NCBI RefSeq assembly: GCF_013364215.1
Contig: NZ_CP054923.1
Location: 4,712,001 to 4,776,000 of the forward strand
Reading direction: 5' to 3'
Source of the DNA: Verrucosispora sp. NA02020
Lineage (GTDB): Bacteria > Actinomycetota > Actinomycetes > Mycobacteriales > Micromonosporaceae
Length of the DNA: 64,000 nucleotides
Shown one piece after another: positions 11,375 to 19,984 of this stretch (within the stretch, counting starts at the first letter, position 1; the number at the start of each line of letters is the position of its first letter). The notes under the pieces are model-generated. The model had not been told where the DNA came from. It ran no database searches and worked only from the letters and a program-made list of their open reading frames with translations. Both the position numbers and the translations under genes were made by a program.

Positions 11375-12724
11375 ATGTCCACCCGCACACCGCACGTCCT
11401 GGTCATCGGCGCGGGCACCGGCGGTCTCTGTCTGGCGCACGGGCTGCGCCGGGCCGGGATCAGCGTCGCCGTGTACGAGCGGCACCGGACCCGGGCCGAC
11501 GGGCTGCTCGGCTACCGGGTGGGCATCGGGCCCACCGGCAGCCGGGCGTTGCGCGACTGCCTGCCGCCGGAGCTGTTCCGGATCTACCTGGCCACCTGTG
11601 CCCGCTCACCCCGCTACTTCAACGTGCTCACCCAGCGGATGCGGCACACCGCGTCGTTCCCGTTGCGGCCGGACACCGACCCGGTGGACACCGAACGCTC
11701 GGTGGCCCGGATGACACTGCGTCAGGTGCTGTTGACCGGGATGGAGGACGTGGTGCACTTCGACCGCACCTTCACCCACTACGACCAGCACGACGACGGC
11801 ACGGTCACCGCGTACTTCGCCGACGGCACCAGCGCCGTCGGCGACCTGCTGGTGGCGGCGGACGGCACGCACTCCGCGGTCCGCCGGCAGTACCTGCCGC
11901 ACGCCACCGTCCGGGACGCCGGCACCGTGAACATCGCCACCCGGATCCCGCTCACCGCACACACCCGGGGACTGCTGCCGGAGACCGTCCGGCGCGGCAT
12001 CTCGCTGATCTTCGGGACCGGTGGGGTGATGGGCGTCCTGCACGTGATGGAGTTCAAGTGGGACGGCGACGGGCGACTCAAGCCGGACGTCCCACCCGCC
12101 GACGCGGCCCTGCTGGCCGACTGGCCGGGGCTGCGGCACGACCCGACCCGCGACAACATCAACCTGGTGGTGTGGAGCACTGCGCGGCGCTTCCCGGCGG
12201 ACGTCCTGCGCCGCCGGGGCGGGGAACTGATCCAGGTGGCGCTGGAGTTGACCGCCAACTGGCATCCGACGCTGCGGGAACTGCTCAGTCGCGCCGACCC
12301 GGAGAGCGCGCTGCCGATCCGGGTGTCCACGTCGGAGCCGGTGCCGCCCTGGAAGAGCAGCACGGTGACGCTACTCGGTGACGCGATCCACACCATGACG
12401 CCGGGCCGGGGCGTCGGCGCCAACACCGCGTTGCGCGACGCCAACCTGCTGCGGCGACACCTGGTCAGCGCCGTGGCCGGCGAGAAGACGCTGGTCCAGG
12501 CGGTGGCCGACTACGAGGCGACGATGCTGCCGTACGGCTTCGCCCGGGTGGCCGACTCGTTGAACCGCAGCGGCACCAGCGGGGACGACCGGATGTACAA
12601 GCCGGTGTTCGGCCGACTCGCACTGCTCGGCGCGCGCGGGTATTTCCGGGTCACCAGCCGGGTACCGCCGCTGCGGCGCAAGTTCGTCGACGACTTCTAC
12701 ACCTATCGCGGCGAGGAGGACTGA
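11375..12724 (+). CDS. FAD-dependent aromatic monooxygenase
   Basis: A 449-residue class A flavoprotein monooxygenase (FAD_binding_3 family). The Rossmann motif GAGTGG is at residues 12-17, the DG motif appears as VAADGTHSAVRR, and the second FAD motif as LLGDAIHTMTPGRGVGANTALRDANLL. Enzymes of this group hydroxylate the polyketide core with NAD(P)H and oxygen, like WhiE-VIII in spore-pigment loci. It ends the plus operon of the locus and is followed by a strong hairpin. The position of hydroxylation is not predictable here. Confidence 0.9.
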   Translation: MSTRTPHVLVIGAGTGGLCLAHGLRRAGISVAVYERHRTRADGLLGYRVGIGPTGSRALRDCLPPELFRIYLATCARSPRYFNVLTQRMRHTASFPLRPDTDPVDTERSVARMTLRQVLLTGMEDVVHFDRTFTHYDQHDDGTVTAYFADGTSAVGDLLVAADGTHSAVRRQYLPHATVRDAGTVNIATRIPLTAHTRGLLPETVRRGISLIFGTGGVMGVLHVMEFKWDGDGRLKPDVPPADAALLADWPGLRHDPTRDNINLVVWSTARRFPADVLRRRGGELIQVALELTANWHPTLRELLSRADPESALPIRVSTSEPVPPWKSSTVTLLGDAIHTMTPGRGVGANTALRDANLLRRHLVSAVAGEKTLVQAVADYEATMLPYGFARVADSLNRSGTSGDDRMYKPVFGRLALLGARGYFRVTSRVPPLRRKFVDDFYTYRGEED

Positions 12725-12736
12725 TCCGTCCCGACC

Positions 12737-12770
12737 CGACCCCGGCACGGCCGACCCCGTGCCGGGGTCG
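12737..12770 (+). terminator. Hairpin terminator after the polyketide plus operon
   Basis: A perfect 12-base-pair stem (12737-12748 with 12759-12770, CGACCCCGGCAC arm) with a 10-base loop begins 12 bases after the monooxygenase stop. There is no U-tract, as is common in actinomycetes. Confidence 0.65.
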
Positions 12771-12943
12771 CGGTGCACCCACCGTGTCCACACCGTCCGT
12801 TCCGCGCCGGACACCTGCGGTGAACCCCGTCCCGCGAGTACGGACTGTTACATGGCCTGCCTGTTGCCCCGGCCCCACGTGTGCGAAGCTGCGGCGAGCT
12901 TTTTTCGCGACGATTCGGACGTAGGACTTCAGGGAGGTTTACC

Positions 12944-13996
12944 GTGGGCGACTCCTTCGGGAGCTGGCTGATACTGCTCGTGGCGCTGCTGGCGGGTCTG
13001 GCGGTGGGCTGGGTGCTGCTGCGCGGCCGACGGGGCGAACCTCCCGCGTCGACCACCGCGAGCGCCACCACCAGCGAGCCGACCCCGGCCGCCACCGTCA
13101 GCGAGCCGATCCCGGCCGCCGTCGAGACCGAGCCGACCCCCGCCGCCGTCGAGACCGCACCGCCCCCCGCCGCCACCATCGCGGAACCGGCCCCGACCGC
13201 CGTCGAGACCGAGACGGTCCCGACCGCCGCCGACACCTCCGCCGCCGACACCTCCGCCGCCGAGACCTCCGCCGTCGAGACCGAGCCGACCCCGGCGCTG
13301 GTCGAGACCGCGCCCGCCGCCGAGACCACCGCCGCTACCGAACCCACCGCCGCTGCGGATACCAACACCGTTGGCGAGCCCTCCGCCGCCGTCCAGGCCG
13401 AGCCGACCCCGGCGCTGGTCGAGACCGCGCCCGCGGTGGACTCCGAGCCGGTCGCCGCACAGCCGGCAGTCGACGCTCCGGTGACCACCGAACCGATCAC
13501 CACCGAGCCGGTCACCCCGGACCCGGTCGTCGCGCCCGCCGACAGCACTGCGCCGGAGCCGGTGTCCGCCCTCGACGGACCTGCCGAGACCGACTCCGCC
13601 GAACGGCCCACCGTCGCCACCCCGCCGGTACGGCCCACCCCGGCCGCCGACCCCACGGCGGCCACCACCGCACCGGTCACCACCGAGGCCACCGCGTCGC
13701 CCGACGCCACCGCGCCCGCCACCGAGCCGGCCCCTGTCGAGCCGGTGACCGCCGCGTCCGTAGTGGCCGCACCCGCTGCCGCCGGGGCTGCCGACGACTT
13801 CCGGCGCATCCAGGGGGTCGGGCCGAAGATGGCCGCCGCGCTGCAGGGTGCGGGCATCGTCACGTACCGGCAGTTGGCCGAGCTGGACGAGGCCGCGCTG
13901 CGGGAGGTCATCAAGGGTGCCGGACTGCGCGCCACCGCGAGCCTGGTCACCTGGCCGCAGCAGGCGAAGGTGCTGGCGGCCGGCGGCACCGACTGA
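12944..13996 (+). CDS. Membrane-anchored protein with Thr/Pro/Ala/Glu repeats and C-terminal helix-hairpin-helix domain
   Basis: A 350-residue protein. GTG 12944 follows an AGGGAGG site by 6 bases. Residues 8-27 form a membrane helix (LILLVALLAGLAVGWVLL), followed by about 250 residues of low-complexity Thr/Pro/Ala/Glu with repeated TPA..VET units, and a C-terminal helix-hairpin-helix domain (about 285-345: DDFRRIQGVGPKMAAALQGA, YRQLAELDEAALREVIKGAG). Such HhH domains usually contact DNA or proteins; small actinobacterial proteins with this layout are common but uncharacterised. The topology suggests a cytoplasmic HhH head on a flexible stalk. Function unknown. Confidence 0.75.
   Translation: MGDSFGSWLILLVALLAGLAVGWVLLRGRRGEPPASTTASATTSEPTPAATVSEPIPAAVETEPTPAAVETAPPPAATIAEPAPTAVETETVPTAADTSAADTSAAETSAVETEPTPALVETAPAAETTAATEPTAAADTNTVGEPSAAVQAEPTPALVETAPAVDSEPVAAQPAVDAPVTTEPITTEPVTPDPVVAPADSTAPEPVSALDGPAETDSAERPTVATPPVRPTPAADPTAATTAPVTTEATASPDATAPATEPAPVEPVTAASVVAAPAAAGAADDFRRIQGVGPKMAAALQGAGIVTYRQLAELDEAALREVIKGAGLRATASLVTWPQQAKVLAAGGTD
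13057..13446 (+). repeat. In-frame coding repeats of the HhH protein stalk
   Basis: Imperfect short repeats coding for units such as TPAAVETEP, DTSAA and TPALVETAPA fill this stretch; the segment coding for EPTPALVETAPA occurs twice (near 13285 and 13402). They are coding, all in frame, and can expand or contract by replication slippage. Confidence 0.6.
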
Positions 13997-14220
13997 CCGA
14001 TCGCCCCCACGGGCCGCCGACGCGGACGGGTCTTCGGACCGTCCCGGGTCGGCGGCCCGTCTCGTTGTCGTCATGGCGGCTACGCCCCGTGGCCCTGCTG
14101 CGGGTCGGAGTCGCCGCCGCTCTGCTCGTCGCCGGGGCCACGCCGACCTCCGTTTGGCCGTTCGGTCCGTCTGGGTACAAGGCCCGGCACCGTGCAACCC
14201 ACCGGACCGTGGAGGAAGCC

Positions 14221-14427
14221 ATGCGTGGCACGTCGATATTCGGAGTCCTGGTCGTGATCTGGCTCATCATCGGCGCGGTTGCCGCCGGCCAGCGCGGCTA
14301 CTACGACAACGAGGAGACCAACTGCGCCGAGTTGGGCACCATACTGGTGACCGTCGTCGCCGGGCCGCTGAACTACGTCGGCGCCAACCCGCAGGTCGAG
14401 TGCGAACTGCCGCAGCCCTCGCAGTGA
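14221..14427 (+). CDS. Small single-pass membrane protein
   Basis: A 68-residue protein starting at ATG 14221 behind GGAGGAAGCC. A hydrophobic helix (about residues 6-22, FGVLVVIWLIIGAVAAG) is followed by a short region with two cysteines (NCAELG and VECEL) and a second weakly hydrophobic stretch. I do not recognise a family with a known function. The strong ribosome site and compositional bias support a real gene. Confidence 0.6.
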   Translation: MRGTSIFGVLVVIWLIIGAVAAGQRGYYDNEETNCAELGTILVTVVAGPLNYVGANPQVECELPQPSQ

Positions 14428-14446
14428 CGCTTCCCGGGTGACATGC

Positions 14447-14513
14447 GGAAGCCACTCGATCCGGGATCGAGTGGCTTCCGTCGTGCCACGAGGCCACTCG
14501 ATCCCGGATCGAG
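14447..14513. repeat. Two related palindromes, likely terminator and repeated intergenic element
   Basis: A perfect 15-base-pair inverted repeat (14447-14461 with 14465-14479, loop CGG) is followed at 14497-14513 by a second palindrome with the same core CTCGATC/GATCGAG. The first lies 20 bases after the stop at 14427, where it would serve as a terminator. Two copies of the same core side by side suggest a repeated element rather than a simple terminator. Confidence 0.6.
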
Positions 14514-14576
14514 CGTGATCTTTGGGGTTTGGGCGACGGGAGGTGCCCGGCGCGCCCAGGACGGTCCAGGACGGAT

Positions 14577-14621
14577 CCGGCCCTCCGCCGTGGTCTCGAG
14601 GACCGGGTGGCGGAGGGCCGG
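14577..14621 (-). terminator. Hairpin terminator of the beta-helix protein gene
   Basis: A perfect 13-base-pair stem (14577-14589 with 14609-14621, arm CCGGCCCTCCGCC) encloses a 19-base loop that holds a small GGTC/GACC pair. It begins 13 bases beyond the stop codon of the minus-strand gene at 14635. Confidence 0.65.
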
Positions 14622-14634
14622 ACGTACGGGTGGA

Positions 14635-16206
14635 TCAGCGGAAGCAGTGCGCCACCGGCGGACGGCTCCCCTCGCAGTTGGTGGGGCTGTTCTCGATCAC
14701 GACGGTGTCGTCGTCGATCTTGAGCTGAGCCCGCTCGACCTGTGCGCCACCGGCCTTCACGGTCGCCCGGTTGCCGGTCACCTGGCTGCGGTAGAGCGAG
14801 GCGGTGCCGGCGGTGACGAACAGCCCGGCACCCCGGGACCGTGGTCCGACCGCCGCGTTGTCCTGCACGTCGCTGCCGCGCACCAGCAGGTTGGACTTCT
14901 CGGCGTAGATGCCACCACCGTTGCCCCGGGTGGTGTTGTCCTGGATCACGCTGTCGTCCAGCGGCAGCAGGCCCTGGACGGTGGAGATGCCGCCACCGGC
15001 CACGGCGGCCAGGTTGTCCCGGATCGTCATCTGGCGCAGGATCAGCACCGCGTCCGAGTTGGCCAGGCCGCCGCCGGTCTGGGCGCTGTTGCCGATCACC
15101 GCGCTGTCGAACACCTTGGTACGCGCGGAGAAGCTGGCCATTCCACCGCCCTGCCCGGCGTTGTTCTGCACGAAGGTGGAGGAGTACACGTCACCGGCGG
15201 CCCGGAAGTTGGCCAGGCCACCGCCGTAGCTGACCGCGCTGTTGTGCCGGAACTCGGTGCGGTGCATGGTCATCACACCACCGTTGAGCAGGCCCCCGCC
15301 CTTGCCCTGGGCACCGGCGGCACGGTTGCCGATCAGTCGGCTGTCGCTGATCTGGAGGTTGCCGTCGTTGAAGATGCCCCCGCCGCCACCCTCGGCGGAC
15401 AGCGAGGTGCTGTTCACCACGGTCACGCCCTCGACCACCGCGGTAGCGCCGTGCACGACGAAGAGGCTGCCGCCCTCCACCTTCGACCGGCCGTTGCGAA
15501 GGGTCACGTCCCGCAGGGTCAGCTCACCGCCGTCCCGCACGGTGAAGAACCGGAACTCCTCGGCGTCGGCGGCGCGCACGATGGAGGCGCCGGAGCCCTC
15601 GATGGTGATCCCGTGATAGATGACCGGCAGTCCGGCCGTGTCGTCCGCCGGGTTGCGCGGCGGCGCCTCGGCGTCGCCCGGGGTCTCGGCGGCGTCCGCG
15701 GCATCCCGCGCGTCGCGGATGCCGCCGTCGTACTCGTCGACCTGCACGAAGGCGTGGGTCAGCGTGTAGGTGCACTTCTCGGCCAGGTGCAGTGTCGCGC
15801 CGCCCTCGGCGTTGGCGCGGACCAGCGCCGCGACGAGTCGGGCGGAGTCGCACGGCACCCGGATCGCCTCGCCCTGCGGCGGGCGACCGTTGCGGGTCGG
15901 CAGCCGGTCGGCGGACGCGTCGCCGCCGTCGTGCCGCCACTCCGGGCGCTGGCGGTCCGGGCCCTGCTGATCCGGCCGCTGCCGGTTCGCACCGGGACTG
16001 GCGTCCGGGACACCGGGAACGTCGGAGTACATCGCGGCGGCCCGACCCGGGCTCGGGGCCGGTGTCCGGCTCTCGGTGGCCGAGGCGACGGCGGTCACGC
16101 CCGCCGCCCCGACCACCAGAGTTCCCGCCATCAGGCCGCCGGCCAACAGCCAACGGGACCGCCGTCCGGGTCGACCCGACCCAGGGCTGCCTCGGTAGGT
16201 GGACAT
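14635..16206 (-). CDS. Secreted right-handed parallel beta-helix protein
   Basis: A 523-residue exported protein. The start ATG 16206 has an AGGAA site; the N-terminus has arginines followed by a hydrophobic export helix (about 22-45, WLLAGGLMAGTLVVGAAGVT). A Pro/Asp/Arg-rich segment leads to a region from about residue 110 to the end built of repeating turns with N, G and S, such as GGGGGIFNDGNLQISDSRLI, GGGLANFRAAGDVYSSTF and GGGIYAEKSNLLVRGSDV. That is the pattern of pectate-lyase-like/polymorphic outer-membrane-type beta-helices. No catalytic signature of a polysaccharide lyase is obvious, so it may be structural or adhesive. Confidence 0.8.
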   Translation of the reverse strand: MSTYRGSPGSGRPGRRSRWLLAGGLMAGTLVVGAAGVTAVASATESRTPAPSPGRAAAMYSDVPGVPDASPGANRQRPDQQGPDRQRPEWRHDGGDASADRLPTRNGRPPQGEAIRVPCDSARLVAALVRANAEGGATLHLAEKCTYTLTHAFVQVDEYDGGIRDARDAADAAETPGDAEAPPRNPADDTAGLPVIYHGITIEGSGASIVRAADAEEFRFFTVRDGGELTLRDVTLRNGRSKVEGGSLFVVHGATAVVEGVTVVNSTSLSAEGGGGGIFNDGNLQISDSRLIGNRAAGAQGKGGGLLNGGVMTMHRTEFRHNSAVSYGGGLANFRAAGDVYSSTFVQNNAGQGGGMASFSARTKVFDSAVIGNSAQTGGGLANSDAVLILRQMTIRDNLAAVAGGGISTVQGLLPLDDSVIQDNTTRGNGGGIYAEKSNLLVRGSDVQDNAAVGPRSRGAGLFVTAGTASLYRSQVTGNRATVKAGGAQVERAQLKIDDDTVVIENSPTNCEGSRPPVAHCFR

Positions 16207-16261
16207 CAAGGTTCCTGCCTCTCGTGCATGCGAAGACACGGCCGCGCCGAAGCGGGCGCGG

Positions 16262-16286
16262 GGTGGCGGACGTCGCCTCCGCCACC
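16262..16286 (-). promoter_or_regulatory. Hairpin in the leader of the beta-helix gene
   Basis: GGTGGCGGA (16262-16270) pairs perfectly with TCCGCCACC (16278-16286) across a 7-base loop. It lies 56 to 80 bases upstream of the ATG in the likely 5' leader. It could affect mRNA stability or be incidental. The upstream stretch 16310-16370 is unusually A/T-rich and is the likely promoter region. Confidence 0.25.
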
Positions 16287-16380
16287 AGAGGTCACCGTAC
16301 GAGGATCAAGAACCCAAATCCGGCATACGTGAATAAGTAAGCCACTCGCGTTCATATTGCATCAGAGGGGACTCGGCTCG

Positions 16381-18471
16381 TCAGCCGACGTGGATGCCCG
16401 GCCGCCGGGCCGGGTCCGGCTCGGACTTGCGCAGGATCTCCCGGACCACCGGCGGCGTGTCGCCCCGCCCCAGGATCAGGTACCGCAGCAGGTGCGCGAT
16501 CGGGTTGCCCTCGGACCACTCGAAGTGCGCGTGCGGGCGTACGCCGGTGGCGTCGCGCAGCGCCAGCAGGATCGCCGCGATGGCGTTGGGCGCGGCCGGG
16601 CTGCTGGCCCGCAGCACCCGGTACCCGCCTACCTCGACGCCGCAGACCCGCAGCACGTGGCGGAACCCGGACGGGTCCACCACGTCGATCTCCAGGAACA
16701 GCACGTCGGTGGCGCCCGGCACCGGATTCAGCCCCCGCTGAGCGCGCTCCTTGATGGTGTACTCCTTGACCGCGCCACTGCGCCGCTTGTGGGCGATCAC
16801 GTGCAACCGGCCGTCGTGCGCCACCGAATCGGCCACGAACCGCCGCGCCACCTCGTCGAACTCGACCCGCTCCGCCCGCAGCTCGGTGGTCCGGCTGACC
16901 CGGGAGACCAGCGACACGGCGATGATGCCGAGGATGAACAGGCCGGAGATGGCGATCCCGTCCGGCTTCTCGATCACGTTCTCCACCAGGGCGTACACCA
17001 GCACCAGGGTGAGCACGGTGAAGCCGACGGAGGCAGCGCGCTGGCGCCGGGCGACTGCGGCGATGGTCACCGCCACCGACGCCGAGACCATCATCGCCAG
17101 GATCCCGGTCGCGTACGCGCCGGCCTGCGCGTCGACGTCGGCGCGGAAGACGACGGTCAGCACGATGCAGACCAACGTGTAGACGATCACCACGGGTCGC
17201 ACCGCACGGGCCCACTCCGGCGCCATGCCGTACGACGGCAGGTAGCGCGGCACGATGTTGATCAACCCGGCCATCGCCGAGGCACCGGCGAACCAGAGGA
17301 TGAGCACGCTGCTCAGGTCGTAGACGGTGCCGAACGCCTCACCGACGTGCTCGTGCGCGAGGTAGGCCAGCGCCCGACCGTTGGCCGCACCGCCCGGCGC
17401 GAACTGCTCGGGCGGGATGAGCAGCGTGGTGACGAACGTGGTGGAGAGCAGGTAGACCGACATGATCAACGCGGCGGCGGTGAGCAGTCGCCGGGTGTTG
17501 CGGATGCGCGCGGCGAGCCGGGCCTCGGCGTCCCGGCCCTCCCCGGCGACCAGCGGCATCATGCTCACCCCGGTCTCGAAGCCGGAGAGCCCCAGCACCA
17601 GCAGCGGGAACGCCAGCGCCGCGGTCAGCGCCACGCCACCCGGGCCGCCACCGTCCGTGGTCAGTGCCGCCGTCCAGTCCGCCAGCGGGGCCGGATCCGC
17701 GGCCAGGTCGGTCAGCGACACCACCACGATCACCGCGTTCAACACCAGGAAGACGGCGACCAGCGGCACCGCCACCGCCACCGCCTCCCGGAAGCCGAGC
17801 AGGAACACCCCGCCGAGGATCAGCAGCAGCACCACGGTGACCGTGACCGCCACCGCGGTCCCGCCGAACGCGTCCGGCAGGTACGGGTTCTGCAACATGT
17901 GCACCGTGGCGTCGGCGGAGGAGAGCGTGATCGTCACGATCCACGAGGTGGCGACGAATCCCAGCAGCACCAGTACGAAGACCTTGCCCCGCCAGAACGG
18001 CAGCAACCGTTCCAGCATCGCCACCGACCCCTGGCCGTGCGGGCTCTCCCCGGCCACCCGGCGGTACATCGGCAGCATGCCGAACAGGGTCAGCGCCACG
18101 ATCAGCAGAGTCGCCAGCGGCGAGAGCGCCCCGGCGGCCAGCGCGGCGATGCCCGGCAGGTACGACAGGGTGGAGAAGTAGTCGACACCGGTCAGGCACA
18201 TTACCCGCCACCAGGCGTGTGCTTTCGTCTGCCCCTCGGCCGTCTCCGGGCCGACCGGCTGCACCTGGTGCACGAAGAGCCACCGGCGCAGCCGGCTCTC
18301 CGGCCGGGCCGGTCCGGCCGGTACCGCGACCCGGTCGGGCACGGTGACCCGTCGGCCGGCCCGTTCGCCGGGGCGGGTCGGGTCCCGCGCTGCCCGCAGC
18401 GACGGCTCCGGTGTCCCGGACGCCGGGCGGCGCCGGTCCCGGCCCCGTCGCGCTCTGGTCCCGTCCCCCAT
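16381..18471 (-). CDS. APC-superfamily amino acid permease with cytoplasmic C-terminal domain
   Basis: A 696-residue membrane transporter. After an Arg-rich start, about 12 membrane helices run from residue 75 to 520, beginning with [20 protein letters not shown], the first-helix pattern of APC permeases, and including [19 protein letters not shown]. The last 170 residues are soluble, as in related long actinobacterial permeases. Substrate is not predictable. ATG 18471 is 5 bases after the stop of the upstream gene, so the two are probably co-transcribed; a GTG near 18345 is an alternative start. Confidence 0.82.
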   Translation of the reverse strand: MGDGTRARRGRDRRRPASGTPEPSLRAARDPTRPGERAGRRVTVPDRVAVPAGPARPESRLRRWLFVHQVQPVGPETAEGQTKAHAWWRVMCLTGVDYFSTLSYLPGIAALAAGALSPLATLLIVALTLFGMLPMYRRVAGESPHGQGSVAMLERLLPFWRGKVFVLVLLGFVATSWIVTITLSSADATVHMLQNPYLPDAFGGTAVAVTVTVVLLLILGGVFLLGFREAVAVAVPLVAVFLVLNAVIVVVSLTDLAADPAPLADWTAALTTDGGGPGGVALTAALAFPLLVLGLSGFETGVSMMPLVAGEGRDAEARLAARIRNTRRLLTAAALIMSVYLLSTTFVTTLLIPPEQFAPGGAANGRALAYLAHEHVGEAFGTVYDLSSVLILWFAGASAMAGLINIVPRYLPSYGMAPEWARAVRPVVIVYTLVCIVLTVVFRADVDAQAGAYATGILAMMVSASVAVTIAAVARRQRAASVGFTVLTLVLVYALVENVIEKPDGIAISGLFILGIIAVSLVSRVSRTTELRAERVEFDEVARRFVADSVAHDGRLHVIAHKRRSGAVKEYTIKERAQRGLNPVPGATDVLFLEIDVVDPSGFRHVLRVCGVEVGGYRVLRASSPAAPNAIAAILLALRDATGVRPHAHFEWSEGNPIAHLLRYLILGRGDTPPVVREILRKSEPDPARRPGIHVG

Positions 18472-18476
18472 CGCGG

Positions 18477-18872
18477 TCAGCCGCCGGGCGGTACGGCCAG
18501 TGCGCGGGCCAGGGCGGCGGGGTCGTCGACGGTCACCGTCAGCCCGGGATGGCGCGGACGGCCGCCCGGCAGCAGCGCCGGCACCGGTCGCGCGAAGCGG
18601 ACGCAGAGCCCGGTGGCGGTGGAGCTGCCGAAGGTGACTCCGAGGTCGGCGGCGGACAGGCGCGGGCCGACCACCCGCCACCAGCGGTACGGGCCGGTGG
18701 TCTCGGTGTCCACGACGTTCGCCCGTTCGGTGCGCAGCCGCCAGGGGCCGAACCGCACCGTCAGTGCGTCGCCGTCGACCCGTACCCAGGCGGTGGAGGG
18801 CCGTACCCCGAGCAGGGCCAGGAGCGGGCGCAGCACCGGGTCGAACCGGAACGGGAAGAGGTGCGTGGTCAT
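18477..18872 (-). CDS. Conserved actinobacterial protein of unknown function
   Basis: A 131-residue protein starting at ATG 18872 ([20 protein letters not shown]). It is rich in Trp, Arg and Val in a beta-strand-like pattern ([28 protein letters not shown], shown here in parts) and has no membrane segment or signal. It appears to be co-transcribed with the permease downstream. I do not recognise a characterised homologue; similar small proteins in actinomycetes are annotated as hypothetical. Confidence 0.6.
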   Translation of the reverse strand: MTTHLFPFRFDPVLRPLLALLGVRPSTAWVRVDGDALTVRFGPWRLRTERANVVDTETTGPYRWWRVVGPRLSAADLGVTFGSSTATGLCVRFARPVPALLPGGRPRHPGLTVTVDDPAALARALAVPPGG

Positions 18873-19129
18873 CCCCGGACCCGTCGGCCGACCCGGTCCC
18901 CCGGCCGACTCGGACGAGGCGGTGCGGCGGGACGCGGGCGGGGCCGTGCGGCGGGACGCCGGAAGGCAGCGGTCATGGGCGCCGCGTACCCCGCGAAGGC
19001 CGGCCGACACCCCCCAGGCCGGCCGGCCTCCTGTTTCCCCCCGTGCTCACCACCGGGCGACGGCGCCCGGGCGGGTCGGATGCCCCCGTGCCTCGCCGTC
19101 GGGCGAGGCGCGGGGACCCCCCGTCCCGG

Positions 19130-19900
19130 CTACTGCAGGAATGCCCCGAGAGGCGACAGCAGCAACCGACCGAGCGCGGCGGCCGTCTGGTCCAGCCGCG
19201 CGCGCTCGCGCTCGTGTCGATGCGGGTCGTGCCGGCATCGCCAGATTCGTTGTGCGTTGCGCCAGGCGACATCCCGGGTGTACTCGACCAGCTCACCCTG
19301 GTACCAGTCGTCGATGTCGCCGTTGACCATGTCGATGAGCAGTTGCCACTGCTCCAGGTAACCCCGACGCAGACCGGGGATCTTGTCGGCGAAGATCTTG
19401 TTGATCTCCAGGTAGTCGCGGTGCTGGTCGCTGCCCTCGACCGGCTCCGACTCCAGGTAGTCGAACGTGGTGACCAGCGCGAACGGCAGGTCGAAGTTGA
19501 TGTGCGCATTGACGCCGGCAGCCGCCGACGGCAACGGCCGGGCGTCCGGGCCGCGCATCCGGTCGAAGAGGCAGGCCCACGCCTTGGGCGTGTTGGGGCT
19601 GGAGTCGCTCCACATCCGCAGCGCGTCGAAGTAACGGGCGGCGAACTCGACGTCCAGCCGGGACAGGAAGACCGGGTCGACGAACCGGTCGGCGTAGAGG
19701 CCGTCCAACACGCTCGTGGTGATGGTGAGGTAGAGCTTGTTGAAGTCGGCCAGCGGGCAGCTGTCCAGCAGCGGTGGCAGCCGGACCAGCATGTCCTGGA
19801 GCTTGGTCAGGTGGTCGACGACGGCGGGCACGTCGGCCGGGTGATCGGCGAGCAGGTCCACGATGTCCCGGTGCACTGGCCCCCAGACCGGTTCACTCAC
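19130..19900 (-). CDS. DUF5995-like protein
   Basis: A 256-residue soluble, mostly helical protein. Conserved-looking stretches are FVDPVFLSRLDVEFAARYF, NAHINFDLPFALVTTFDYLE and IWRCRHDPHRHERERARLDQ. The NAHINFDLP segment matches what I recall of the DUF5995 family, whose function is unknown. Several buried Asp and His residues could bind metal, but this is not established. It is transcribed alone, upstream of 257 bases without a gene. Confidence 0.65.
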   Translation of the reverse strand: MSEPVWGPVHRDIVDLLADHPADVPAVVDHLTKLQDMLVRLPPLLDSCPLADFNKLYLTITTSVLDGLYADRFVDPVFLSRLDVEFAARYFDALRMWSDSSPNTPKAWACLFDRMRGPDARPLPSAAAGVNAHINFDLPFALVTTFDYLESEPVEGSDQHRDYLEINKIFADKIPGLRRGYLEQWQLLIDMVNGDIDDWYQGELVEYTRDVAWRNAQRIWRCRHDPHRHERERARLDQTAAALGRLLLSPLGAFLQ

Positions 19901-19984
19901 GCTGCCCCCTCGCTGCTCCCGGCCCCGGTCTCCCCGACGCCGGGCACAGCCTTTCAGGCGGGGACACCGCCGACATCAGTAGAA

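Noticed and set aside
12703..14010. Ser/Ala/Gly/Val-rich minus-strand frame
   Set aside because: It mirrors the repeat region of the HhH protein on the other strand; the plus-strand gene has the ribosome site and domain.
16357..19326. A 989-codon plus-strand frame opposite the permease
   Set aside because: Antisense to a clear membrane transporter; composition is His/Gln/Arg-rich with no domain or ribosome site.
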